From Desulfobacter hydrogenophilus (lineage in GTDB: Bacteria; Desulfobacterota; Desulfobacteria; Desulfobacterales; Desulfobacteraceae), in NCBI RefSeq assembly GCF_004319545.1, contig NZ_CP036313.1:3226501-3290500 (forward strand): a stretch of DNA of 64,000 nt, read 5' to 3'. The notes beneath the pieces are model-generated. The model was not told the origin of the DNA, made no database searches, and was given only the letters and a program-made list of their open reading frames with translations. Every line of letters starts with the position of its first letter. The first letter of the stretch is position 1. Positions 1 to 8,202 of this stretch are shown piece after piece. The translations under genes and the position numbers were made by a program.

Positions 1-493
1 TGTGATTGTCCTGCACGTTCAAGCATAAAGCCATCACATGCAATGATTTTACAATTTCTTTACTGTTTTCAGAACCTTTGATCCCGGCAGTATTCTGACG
101 GATTGTTTTTCTGTCCTAGTCCACAATGGGCTGTCTTTGGAAAACAACCCGTCTAACCTCTAATATAATTGCGTGTAATGGGTTTTGAAATAGGGAACAT
201 CATGTATATTTGAACTGTAAGTCATGTATATAACGTATCGTAGAAAAGATTTCTGGTTTCATCAATCTGGTAAAAGAAGTCAATGCTGCCAAACATTCTA
301 AATTCATACCGACCGATTCCAATTCTTTAAGCTGAGAGCAGTCTATTTCACGATGATGAAAACGCTTCTATATCATGCGGTTTGAGCCACAGCACTCTTC
401 TGGATCATCTCCAACACTGTATTTTCCATATGGTCGCCTGTGGAAATAAAGACCATGGAAATTATAAAATTAACAATATTGTGTCCACGGCCC
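1..493. other. Gene-free stretch with a possible decayed coding remnant
   Basis: No intact gene is visible downstream of the hybrid kinase. On the minus strand, about 452 down to 200, short stretches read like protein in two frames (pieces such as STGDHMENTVLEMIQK and MNLECLAALTSFTRLMKPE) but are separated by stops and a frame change. I could not assign a family. The reading is tentative and may be chance. Confidence 0.3.
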
Positions 494-2782
494 TCATTTC
501 CTAATTTTATCCAACTGTTTTCTGATTGTGCCGATCAGTTTATGTATGGCAACGGGTTTCATGAGAAATGCGTCTGCGCCCTTGTCCGCGTAATTCACAT
601 TAGAAATATTTTCATTGAACCCCGTGCATATAATGACGGGAATATTATCTCTAATGCGCTTGATATGTTGAACTAATATATCTCCTGTCATGTCCGGCAT
701 GGTCATATCAGTGAGCAAAAGATCAAAGGACGCAGGTTTTTTTTCAAATGCGTTCAACGCCTCAAAACTGCTGGTAAAAACCGAAACGCGATAGCCGTAT
801 TTTTCCAGCGCGGTCTTTCCCATTTGTGCGATACTGCCCTCGTCATCTACGAGCAGTATATGCTCCGTTCCTTTTGCAATGTTGATATTTTCTCCTGGTT
901 CCCGAACTTCTTTTATGCTGGTTACCGGTATGTAGACATGAAAAGTCGTGCCTTTATTGGGCTCTGAATAGACTTTAATCTCCCCATTGAGCGTCTTTAT
1001 AATGCCATATGAAATAGAAAGTCCTAATCCGGTTCCTTTCCCTTCTTTTTTTGTCGTAAAATAAGGATTGAATATCTGTTCCAGAGTTGTTTTGTCCATA
1101 CCGCATCCTGTATCAGATACAGTTAGGCGGATGTAGTTGCCAGGGGGGAGGTCGACAATACCATACTGACCCTCTGTGGTAACCCGAATTTCTTCTAAAG
1201 CAACATCAATTGCCCCCCCTTTTTCCTGGACAGCATGAAACGCATTCGTGCAAAGATTCATAATCACTTGGTGAAGGTTCGTAGGATCGGCAAAGACCGG
1301 CTTGCACTTGGAAATGACATTCTGGCGAATCTCAATATTTTTTGGTATAGTCGATCTTAACAATTTCAGGGCTTCTTTAACGATGCTTTGGAGCGATACA
1401 ATTTGATTCTTCGTTTCCCCTTGACGGCTGAAGGTCAGAATCTGCTCAATAAGCTCCTTGGCTCTGGAGGCTGCCTGTAAAATTTCTTGAGCCATTTCAT
1501 GTTTAGGATCATCCTTGGGAAAATCATCCAAAAACATTTCAGCGTAGCCCTGAATCGGAAACAAAATATTGTTAAAATCGTGGGCAATGCCGCCGGCAAG
1601 TGTACCGATGGCTTCCATTTTTTGATAATGCCGGATTCGTTCTTCAAGCAAATCCTTTTCTTTCTGAGTTTTTTTCTGTTTTTCCGCCTGGTTTTCCAAT
1701 GCCCGGGCCATTTCGTTAAACCCGTCAGCAATAATTTTACTGTGTTTAACGTCCGACAATTCATTGAGGCGATATGAGAAGTCTCCGGATTTAACCCGCT
1801 CAAAAGCAGTTTTAATTTTCCGGTCAATGACATGCTCCATTGATTGACGTGGAAAAACACAAAATAAAAGCCAGTGGACCCCCGGGATTGCATGGTAATA
1901 TCCCACTGACTCAGATGCCGTTTCTGGATTAAGCACAAAGTGCCCTTCTTTTTTTTTCAGCAATTCCCGGGGTGACAATGATTTGAACCCAGCACCGAGT
2001 TCATGAAAATGGGTCTGAAAAAGGCTTCCTTTCTCAGAGTCAATCCGGGTTTCAATATGTGGATGCGCCACCAGGTTCCCATCCTGGTCCACAATAAAAT
2101 TGACCTGCCCTTCAAGAAGCGTGTCAAATATAAATTCGGGATAAAGGCTTACCATGGGTAGATCAATACTCCATAAACCAATAAAACGGTTTTGGATTCT
2201 TACTGGAATGGAAACCGACAGAATTAAGCCCTCTCCGGCATAATCAATGGTCGGCTGCGTCCACTTTATTTCTCCTTCCGGATTATTCTGGGGGCAGACA
2301 GACTGGAAGGTATGATAGGTACGCCAGTCAAAATCCGGCGAGATGGCCGTTATCTGATCGATATATGGAAATTGTAAAGATGTGTTGGTTATATCCTGAT
2401 AGTAAATCCAGGCGGTCTCAGGTAAACTGTTCCATATCTCTTCAAGTAACGGGCCGATATTTCTCAACGCATACATGCGAAAACAGGCATCCTTATTGCT
2501 AATTAGATCGGGGTGCCAGGAATAGGATATGATATCCTGAGCTGCACGATTTTCCCGAAAGGCGGTTAATTTGGGCAGACTCAACCAGAAGCCGTCTTCA
2601 TTAATACCAAAGCCTTCTTCCCGAAACCATGCGTCTAAATCATCATCTGCCCGGGTCTCCATGAAAAGTATCTGCGATAGCCTTTTTAGTTCATGCAGTC
2701 GATCATCATATCGTTGGATATTCTCGCCTATAGTTGCTGCAATTTTATTGAGTTGCATTTGAATGGAATCGTCGTTTGTCAT
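494..2782 (-). CDS. Hybrid histidine kinase with Cache-like sensor and receiver
   Basis: Soluble-looking hybrid sensor kinase of 762 residues, last gene of the chemosensory operon. The N-terminal 400 residues look like a double Cache sensor (FIVDQDGNLVAHP and GVHWLLFCVFP are typical strand motifs). Next come a HAMP-like linker, a HisKA domain with H-box GGIAHDFNNILFPIQGY, an ATPase domain (DTGCGMD, GKGTGLGLS) and a C-terminal receiver with LLLTDMTMPDMTG and a conserved K in MKPV. I see no hydrophobic segment able to span the membrane, which is odd for a Cache protein. ATG at 2782 is chosen because GGGGG lies 4 bases upstream; the longer reading begins with TTG and has no such site. It probably phosphorylates its own receiver or the free REC protein upstream. 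The ligand is unknown. Confidence 0.85.
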   Translation of the reverse strand: MTNDDSIQMQLNKIAATIGENIQRYDDRLHELKRLSQILFMETRADDDLDAWFREEGFGINEDGFWLSLPKLTAFRENRAAQDIISYSWHPDLISNKDACFRMYALRNIGPLLEEIWNSLPETAWIYYQDITNTSLQFPYIDQITAISPDFDWRTYHTFQSVCPQNNPEGEIKWTQPTIDYAGEGLILSVSIPVRIQNRFIGLWSIDLPMVSLYPEFIFDTLLEGQVNFIVDQDGNLVAHPHIETRIDSEKGSLFQTHFHELGAGFKSLSPRELLKKKEGHFVLNPETASESVGYYHAIPGVHWLLFCVFPRQSMEHVIDRKIKTAFERVKSGDFSYRLNELSDVKHSKIIADGFNEMARALENQAEKQKKTQKEKDLLEERIRHYQKMEAIGTLAGGIAHDFNNILFPIQGYAEMFLDDFPKDDPKHEMAQEILQAASRAKELIEQILTFSRQGETKNQIVSLQSIVKEALKLLRSTIPKNIEIRQNVISKCKPVFADPTNLHQVIMNLCTNAFHAVQEKGGAIDVALEEIRVTTEGQYGIVDLPPGNYIRLTVSDTGCGMDKTTLEQIFNPYFTTKKEGKGTGLGLSISYGIIKTLNGEIKVYSEPNKGTTFHVYIPVTSIKEVREPGENINIAKGTEHILLVDDEGSIAQMGKTALEKYGYRVSVFTSSFEALNAFEKKPASFDLLLTDMTMPDMTGDILVQHIKRIRDNIPVIICTGFNENISNVNYADKGADAFLMKPVAIHKLIGTIRKQLDKIRK

Positions 2783-2914
2783 ATTACCCCCAAACAAGCT
2801 TCCGCTATTTATAAGGACGCCTTGGTGTTCGCTTCCCAGAAATTTAAAATATTGATTTGTCAAGAAGAAAAACAGTATAAATAGATATTATCAAATCAAC
2901 CGGCGTGCATAAAG

Positions 2915-3712
2915 CTATTTTATATAAAGGCTGGGAATTCCTGCCACAGATTTAAAAGGATGCTTCATATTCATCAAACTTTCAGCATTCCCAATGGCAA
3001 AAAAACCGTCGGTGCCAAGGGATTGGTACAATTTATTCACAACCGCTTCACTGGTTTGATTATTAAAATAGATCATTACGTTTCTACATAAAACGGCATC
3101 AAAGTCCGAGCCAGGGATACGGTCTGAAATCAAATTATATTTCTTGAAGGTGATATGCTGTTGTATTTCTTTCTTAATTTTTAAATATCCCTTATATTTT
3201 CCGGTTCCTTTCTGAAAATAACGATGCAGGATGGACAGGGGGACCTGTTTGACCTTGTCATTTTTATATATCCCTTTTTGGGCGATTTCCAACACGGAGT
3301 GAGATATATCTGTGGCCAGGATAGAAAAAGTTACGCCCAAAGCCTTTAACTGAACGGCCGCAGTGTAAGGCTCATCTCCGGTGGAACAGGCTGCACACCA
3401 GACCTTGAAGCGTTTTACCTCTCGTTTAGGATGACAACCCAATTGTTTGACGATATATTCAATGCTTTTATTTTCTCTGTAAAAAAAAGAATGATTGGTT
3501 GTTATCGTATCGATAAATTCGATTACTTCTCGTTCATTTGATCTTAAATATGATAAGTATTCCTGGACATTCATCTGGGTCAGGCGCATGCGTTTGGCAA
3601 CCTTGGATTTTAATAATTCAAGCTTCCCCTCGTGAAGATTAATGCCGCACGTCTTATATACAAGTGCTTTTAATTCCGTCAATTCACTTGGTTTAAAAAG
3701 TATTGAATTCAT
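2915..3712 (-). CDS. cheR: CheR chemoreceptor glutamate methyltransferase
   Basis: S-adenosylmethionine-dependent methyltransferase that methylates glutamates on chemoreceptors, opposing CheB. It has 265 residues, normal for the family. The N-terminal helical CheR_N part (to about residue 60) includes the family stretch TITTNHSFFYRE. The SAM-binding Rossmann part carries WCAACSTGDEPYT, ATDISHSVLEIAQKG and FDAVLCRNVMIYF, all strong family motifs. There is no C-terminal TPR extension. It lies 12 bases downstream of the REC gene and upstream of the hybrid kinase, as part of the minus-strand operon. The start has only a weak upstream site. Confidence 0.95.
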   Translation of the reverse strand: MNSILFKPSELTELKALVYKTCGINLHEGKLELLKSKVAKRMRLTQMNVQEYLSYLRSNEREVIEFIDTITTNHSFFYRENKSIEYIVKQLGCHPKREVKRFKVWCAACSTGDEPYTAAVQLKALGVTFSILATDISHSVLEIAQKGIYKNDKVKQVPLSILHRYFQKGTGKYKGYLKIKKEIQQHITFKKYNLISDRIPGSDFDAVLCRNVMIYFNNQTSEAVVNKLYQSLGTDGFFAIGNAESLMNMKHPFKSVAGIPSLYIK

Positions 3713-3724
3713 TTTTTTAAATTT

Positions 3725-4114
3725 TTACATTTTTTTCCAGCGGTTTACTTTTTCGAATGCGGATTCAGCTGTTTTCAACAGAGTCGATATATTCACCGGT
3801 TTTTTAAAATAATCTTCAAAGCCGACATCAAGGCATTCTGACAGTTCGAATAAAGACGCATAGCCGGTAATGGCATAGATAATAGACATGGGCTTAATAT
3901 TTTTTACTCGCTTACATAATTCCATACCGTTCATTACCGGCATATTTAAATCAAAAAACATGACCATAATGTTACTCTCTTCTATAATTTTCAATGCATC
4001 CAGTGCATTGCCTGCGGTGGAAACATCATAACCGGCTTTGGTAAACAACTGGGACAACAACCTTAAAATGGGGGGATCGTCATCAACGATTAATATTTTT
4101 TTATTTTTCATCAT
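3725..4114 (-). CDS. Stand-alone response regulator receiver
   Basis: Single-domain CheY-like receiver of 129 residues. The acidic pocket is KILIVDDDPP, the phosphoacceptor Asp sits in MFFDLNMPVMNG, and the switch Thr and Lys are in AITGYA and FKKPV. It has no output domain. Its first codons overlap the 3' end of the PAS-HisKA gene by 14 bases, so translation is probably coupled. Of two adjacent ATG codons, the first at 4114 follows GAAGGG at a good distance; the longer reading would run deep into the upstream gene. It is the likely phosphorylation partner of the PAS-HisKA protein or of the hybrid kinase (inference from position). Confidence 0.85.
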   Translation of the reverse strand: MMKNKKILIVDDDPPILRLLSQLFTKAGYDVSTAGNALDALKIIEESNIMVMFFDLNMPVMNGMELCKRVKNIKPMSIIYAITGYASLFELSECLDVGFEDYFKKPVNISTLLKTAESAFEKVNRWKKM

Positions 4115-4868
4115 TTTTTCCCTTCTCGGGGTTGGGGGGTACGGCAACAAATGAAGATGCTGCGTCAAGGTCTAAAATTTCGGAATGCAAATATTTTTTT
4201 GTTTTGTATTGGGTAATAGCCATCAGCTTGTTTGTAATCTCAGCTAACCGTTCTGCTTGGTCTTTAATTTCCTTTATATTTTCTTTCTGGACTTGCCCAT
4301 GGCAGATGTCATCAATCAATAATTCCGAAAAACCTAAAATCGCCATTAAAGGCTGATTAATTTCGTGGCAGATGGCGCCTGCGGTTCGAACTACCACTGT
4401 CAGTTTTTCCTTTTCTATTTTTGCATGTTCATATTTTTTTGCCTGTGTAACATCCTCAATTGACAGTAAAACGGCTTTTCCTTTTTGCAATTTTAAGGGT
4501 TGAGTCGTTATTCTCAAATGCCTGCGACCGATAGAATTAAAGGTCATGGGTGTTTCAACCATAAAATGCCCCCTCTCATTTTCAAGGGTATCATTCACTG
4601 TTATCCGCAATTTGCATTTAAGGCACTCTTTTCCAAATCCGCAGCCTTCAGGGGCATCTTTGTGATGAATGCAGCCAAAGGCCGCCCCGACTACAGGCCC
4701 GACCAGGAGATTCTCTTCCTTCTTTACAAACATGCCGGCCATCTTGTTTGCCAAAACCAGTTTTCGATCCGCGTCAATAACTGCGACTGCAAGCGGTAAA
4801 TTGTTAATAACACGTAGGATATCATCCTTGGAAAACACTGTTGGAGAATCCAATATGGTTTCTTTCAT
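4101..4868 (-). CDS. PAS-HisKA protein lacking a kinase ATPase domain
   Basis: Signalling protein of 255 residues. An N-terminal PAS domain (about 15-150) contains a cysteine cluster, with Cys and His in CIHHKDAPEGCGFG followed by ECLKC, typical of a subset of PAS domains in anaerobes that may bind metal. A HisKA dimerisation helix pair follows with H-box GAICHEINQPLMAILGF, so the phospho-accepting His is present. The protein ends about 60 residues later; the whole HATPase domain is absent and there is no readable continuation, since the receiver gene starts immediately. It could act as a phosphotransfer protein or be phosphorylated in trans. ATG at 4868 is preferred because AAAGGAATTAAA precedes it; an upstream ATG at 4916 lacks a site. 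Confidence 0.8.
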   Translation of the reverse strand: MKETILDSPTVFSKDDILRVINNLPLAVAVIDADRKLVLANKMAGMFVKKEENLLVGPVVGAAFGCIHHKDAPEGCGFGKECLKCKLRITVNDTLENERGHFMVETPMTFNSIGRRHLRITTQPLKLQKGKAVLLSIEDVTQAKKYEHAKIEKEKLTVVVRTAGAICHEINQPLMAILGFSELLIDDICHGQVQKENIKEIKDQAERLAEITNKLMAITQYKTKKYLHSEILDLDAASSFVAVPPNPEKGKNDEK

Positions 4869-4919
4869 TTTAATTCCTTTTTTCGTTTTCGACTGTTTTA
4901 ATTCATCCAATAGCATGCA

Positions 4920-5963
<1,044 letters not shown>

Positions 5964-5981
5964 TTAAACGATCTTTTGTCC

Positions 5982-6437
5982 TTATTGACCCACATGGATA
6001 GATAGTAAAATAGCCATTTTCGAATCCATTGTTTCAATCAGTGTGCATTCTGCAGTACCGTTCAGATCTGTACTGGTAATCTTTTCGGGGATGCCGAGCT
6101 TATAGGGCCGCCGGCATTTCACCTTTTTCAAGGCATTTCCGCACACCATATTAAGCATTTCAGACAATGTCCCAAACTGCTGTTCCCACGTCAGTTCGGC
6201 TTTGGTTTCGCCCAAAAAATTGGATGTGAGTTCCGCAACCAGTGGTTCCGGTGAAATAACATCTATATTCCCGCCGATATCTCCGGTGAAATTCAAACGA
6301 CATGCCAACGCGTTATTCAGGTCGATGCCGGAATCATTTAAAATCATCTCGGGACCGATCTCAACCGGCATAAAAAACATGGTCTCCATGACTTCAGAAA
6401 TCGAATTCGTCATCGCTGTCATCAATACTTTCTTCAT
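5982..6437 (-). CDS. CheX-like chemotaxis phosphatase domain protein
   Basis: Protein of 151 residues resembling the CheC/CheX/FliY phosphatase family that dephosphorylates CheY-P. N-terminal helix NSISEVMETMFFMP is followed by the CheX-type stretch EMLNMVCGNALKK, where Glu and Asn are the expected catalytic pair (E-x-x-N, here EMLN). ATG at 6437 follows GGAG by 9 bases; the longer alternative starts with TTG. It overlaps the 3' end of cheY by 44 bases, consistent with co-production of regulator and phosphatase. Family membership is fairly sure; phosphatase activity is inferred. Confidence 0.8.
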   Translation of the reverse strand: MKKVLMTAMTNSISEVMETMFFMPVEIGPEMILNDSGIDLNNALACRLNFTGDIGGNIDVISPEPLVAELTSNFLGETKAELTWEQQFGTLSEMLNMVCGNALKKVKCRRPYKLGIPEKITSTDLNGTAECTLIETMDSKMAILLSIHVGQ

Positions 6438-6819
6438 AATCGGCTTCTCCAATTATACTGACAATTAAATCCCTGAGCGCCTCAGGGGTAAACGGCTTGG
6501 TAATATAACCGGCAGCACCGGTATCCATAAATTCTTTAATCTTTGAATCGTTGCCCTCGGTTGAAATGACAACCACTGGAATTTCCTTGAACAGTGCTTC
6601 GGTTTTTACTTTTTTTAAAAAGCTGAGCCCATTCATTTCCGGCATGTTATAGTCGGTCATAATCAAATCCACCCAGTCTCCTCCCATTACCGTTAACGCT
6701 TCTTTACCATTTGAGGCTTCAAGTATCCTGGCACCGCCGTATCCCGCCGCTGCAAGCGATCGTTTTAAAACGGTCCGCATTGGCATTGAATCATCTACAA
6801 TCAATATTGAATAAGACAT
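6394..6819 (-). CDS. cheY: CheY-type response regulator with acidic tail
   Basis: Receiver of 141 residues with DDSMPMR pocket, phosphoacceptor Asp in DLIMTDYNMPEMNG, Thr/Ser region VVISTEG and Lys in TKPFTPE. It is the CheY of this operon, expected to be phosphorylated by the CheA encoded at 8203. It carries an extra acidic, aromatic-ended tail of about 15 residues (EESIDDSDDEFDF) beyond the receiver fold, which most CheY proteins lack; the chemoreceptor of the same operon ends in a similar [10 protein letters not shown]. The gene lies 19 bases after the HDOD gene. Confidence 0.92.
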   Translation of the reverse strand: MSYSILIVDDSMPMRTVLKRSLAAAGYGGARILEASNGKEALTVMGGDWVDLIMTDYNMPEMNGLSFLKKVKTEALFKEIPVVVISTEGNDSKIKEFMDTGAAGYITKPFTPEALRDLIVSIIGEADYEESIDDSDDEFDF

Positions 6820-6838
6820 TTTTTTCCCTTTACTTTCA

Positions 6839-7687
6839 TTAAGCCATATTTAATAAAACGTTCACTTCATGCATATTGACGGCAAATTCTGCCATAATAC
6901 CGGTTATATCCGATTGAGAGACGCTATGAATTTTCATTAATTCATCCTTGAATCGATACGCCAGACCATCTGCTCCGACGCCATCCCCCATCATCATACA
7001 AATGCAGTCTGACAGGTATACCGCTGCGACCTCTTTATCGTTAATCATGGATTCATCTCTGAGATGATGATGTTGAATAAGCTTGATCATCCGTGGGCTG
7101 AATTTCCATATTTTGCCAATTAAGGCACCCATCTCCGCATGATCTATACCCAGTACTTTTTTTTCGGATTCTCTGAAACTGTAGCCAAATTTTTTTACAA
7201 GCGTATTAATTTTTTTAAAGTCCTTGAACACATATTTTTCCAATATGATTTTACCGATGTCTTTGATCAGGGCAGCGGTAAAAATTGTACTTTTGTTGTT
7301 AAGTCCCAAGCGTATGGCAACCTGTTTGGCGATTACGGCAGAAGAAACTGAGTACCGCCACATATCCCCCTGTTCAAGACCATAGCCTTTTCGTCGTCCA
7401 GAAAGGATTTTTGCACTTGATTTTACCATTGCCAATTCAATTATCTGATCTGTACCAAGCATATTCACGGCATCTTTAATTGACTCAGCTGGCATCTTTA
7501 ACCCCGAATATGCTGAGTTGCAGACTTTAAGAATATCTACTGTCATGACAGGGTCATACTGAATTATCTGGGCAATATCGTTCATTGAACTATCCGGCTC
7601 TTCAACCATTTCGAGCAGACGGTTAGCGACGGCCGGCATCGGCGTTAACTCCTTTATCTCACGAATCATTTTATCCAGTGATGTCAT
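6839..7687 (-). CDS. HDOD domain protein of the chemosensory operon
   Basis: Protein of 282 residues that is one HDOD domain, a degenerate HD phosphohydrolase-like fold found in signalling operons. The family N-terminus ELTPMPAVANRLLEM, the stretch AALIKDIGKIIL and IDHAEMGALIG are all present. The HD metal-ligand pattern is incomplete, so catalysis is doubtful and a scaffolding or regulatory role is likelier. Start ATG overlaps the cheD stop (ATGA), indicating translational coupling. A clear paralogue sits at 54104, again after a cheD gene. Confidence 0.9.
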   Translation of the reverse strand: MTSLDKMIREIKELTPMPAVANRLLEMVEEPDSSMNDIAQIIQYDPVMTVDILKVCNSAYSGLKMPAESIKDAVNMLGTDQIIELAMVKSSAKILSGRRKGYGLEQGDMWRYSVSSAVIAKQVAIRLGLNNKSTIFTAALIKDIGKIILEKYVFKDFKKINTLVKKFGYSFRESEKKVLGIDHAEMGALIGKIWKFSPRMIKLIQHHHLRDESMINDKEVAAVYLSDCICMMMGDGVGADGLAYRFKDELMKIHSVSQSDITGIMAEFAVNMHEVNVLLNMA

Positions 7688-8163
7688 ATTCTCACTTCCT
7701 TGGATCCTGAGGTTTTTAAGAAAATGTCGCCCGATACAATTTCAATTCGGATCGTCCGGTTAATATTCCCGCCCACCTCCTGCTTATCGATCATTACTTT
7801 GTTCTTAAAAAACATTTTTTTTAACGCCATATAATTACGTTTTCCGATATTAAAAAAACCATTTTGATCAAGAATTTCGGCACCACCTGCGACAAAAATT
7901 TTAATCCTGGGTTTCTTTGCGCCCATTGTGTAAGCTGTTTTAAACAGGCGCGGGATACCGGTATCTGCGAACATAAATGGTCTTTTGGCTGCTTTTTCTT
8001 TGTCTATGGCGGATTCTGGAAGCATATAGTGAAGAATTCCCCCGACTCTTGCGACCGGATCATAAATAACCAATCCTATGCATGATCCAAGAGAGTAAGT
8101 GATCACAGCATCTGCGGGATTATTGCTTACTTTCATATCTGCAACGCCGACAATTTGTTTCAT
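7684..8163 (-). CDS. cheD: CheD chemoreceptor glutamine deamidase
   Basis: Deamidase of 159 residues that converts receptor glutamines to glutamates and in some bacteria partners with CheC/CheX phosphatases. The catalytic Cys lies in TYSLGSCIGLVIYD, the His in GGILHYMLPES, and the Thr region in MFADTGIPRLF; FVAGGAEIL and QEVGGNINRTI complete the family signature. Length is normal. It sits between cheA and the HDOD gene and overlaps the latter by 4 bases. Confidence 0.95.
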   Translation of the reverse strand: MKQIVGVADMKVSNNPADAVITYSLGSCIGLVIYDPVARVGGILHYMLPESAIDKEKAAKRPFMFADTGIPRLFKTAYTMGAKKPRIKIFVAGGAEILDQNGFFNIGKRNYMALKKMFFKNKVMIDKQEVGGNINRTIRIEIVSGDIFLKTSGSKEVRI

Positions 8164-8202
8164 CTATTCATATCCTCATCTCTTTTTCTGCCGTCACATT
8201 CC

